Source: Candidatus Symbiobacter mobilis CR | GTDB taxonomy: Bacteria > Pseudomonadota > Gammaproteobacteria > Burkholderiales > Burkholderiaceae_C | Direction: 5' to 3' | Assembly (NCBI RefSeq): GCF_000477435.1 | Contig: NC_022576.1 | Span: 496,001 to 560,000, forward strand | DNA length: 64,000 nt | Shown here: piece by piece, positions 63,884 through 64,000 of the stretch | How the letters are laid out: every line of letters begins with the position of its first letter | Numbering within the stretch: position 1 is the stretch's first letter | Notes under the pieces: generated by a model | Told to the model about the DNA's origin: nothing | Seen by the model: only the letters and a program-made list of their open reading frames with translations | The model's database searches: none | Program-made: the position numbers and the translations under genes

Positions 63884-64000
63884 GGTGTTTGTCAAGAAAG
63901 ATGTCCGATTTTCACTCATGATTCTGGATTCCCTGGATTGAAAGACATCTTCAATTTTTGTCTTAAATTCGGGGTTCACTTTATCAATAAATTTATGGTT
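63884..64000 (-). repeat. Solo IS3 right-end remnant with dispersed repeat module
   Basis: 63884-63912 is the GGTGTTTGTCAAGAAAGATG module. 63911-63983 matches the right end of the IS3 element at 18618-20166 (from the orfA start outward to CACTTTA) with a few changes. No transposase gene accompanies it inside the window; the rest may lie beyond or be deleted. Confidence 0.8.

Overview
The window reads as a chromosome segment of a betaproteobacterium, most likely Burkholderiales and Comamonadaceae-like. This rests on GC-rich codon use in the core genes, a DUF1631 gene next to ettA, and the zinc-ribbon/dsbB, yggX, mutL and yciB-xerD neighbourhood. I cannot name the species. No tRNA, rRNA or CRISPR array was seen.

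Layout. (1) 1-17.8 kb is housekeeping sequence: a partial DUF1631 gene, ettA, a polysaccharide-deacetylase-like exported protein with a small membrane partner, a DEAD-box-like protein that has lost its catalytic motifs, an RND pump with its adaptor, dsbB with a zinc-ribbon gene, an IS5/IS1182-type insertion just upstream of yggX, mutL, yciB and xerD. (2) 17.8-33.1 kb is a scrambled, partly duplicated N-acetyl-L-fucosamine-type locus (fnlB/capF, fnlC/capG, wbuB). One intact fnlC remains. wbuB is split by an IS3 element, a second wbuB is truncated, and at least six fragments of the capF cupin domain are scattered around. Between the fragments sit an ISNCY-type element, Rpn-family nuclease/transposase genes and several toxin-antitoxin (TA) modules (HigBA, HipBA, PIN/HTH, an orphan BrnA, DUF4160/DUF2442). 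(3) 33.1-55 kb is an O-antigen or capsule-type cluster, all on the minus strand: glycosyltransferases, a heparinase-like protein, WecB, a two-domain oxidoreductase, two asparagine-synthase-type amidotransferases, methyltransferases, a fucosyltransferase-like protein, a Wzy-like polymerase, an acetyltransferase, a Wzx flippase and a UDP-sugar epimerase. A DUF3368/UPF0175 TA module sits inside it. (4) 55-64 kb is a defence and addiction island: HigBA, AbiEi/AbiEii, a decayed AAA-ATPase locus, a decayed copy of the wzx-epimerase-asnB junction, an Rpn gene, an RloA/RloB (AbiL-like) pair and an IS3 end remnant. Dispersed non-coding repeats link these pieces.

How it fits together. The minus-strand genes from about 54.9 kb down to 33.1 kb look like one surface-polysaccharide locus with short gaps or overlaps. 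The Wzx and Wzy region is visibly more AT-rich than the flanks, as is usual for transferred O-antigen genes. The most striking structural theme is that most addiction modules and one Rpn gene lie between two direct copies of a neighbouring gene fragment. These are capF fragments around HigBA, HipBA and rpn, brnA 3' ends around PIN/HTH, the asnB 3' end around DUF3368/UPF0175, and the epimerase junction around HigBA+AbiE. This suggests repeated duplication or integration events fixed next to addiction genes. A second notable signal is an 11-G tract in a methyltransferase gene, where loss of one G would fuse it in frame to the next glycosyltransferase.
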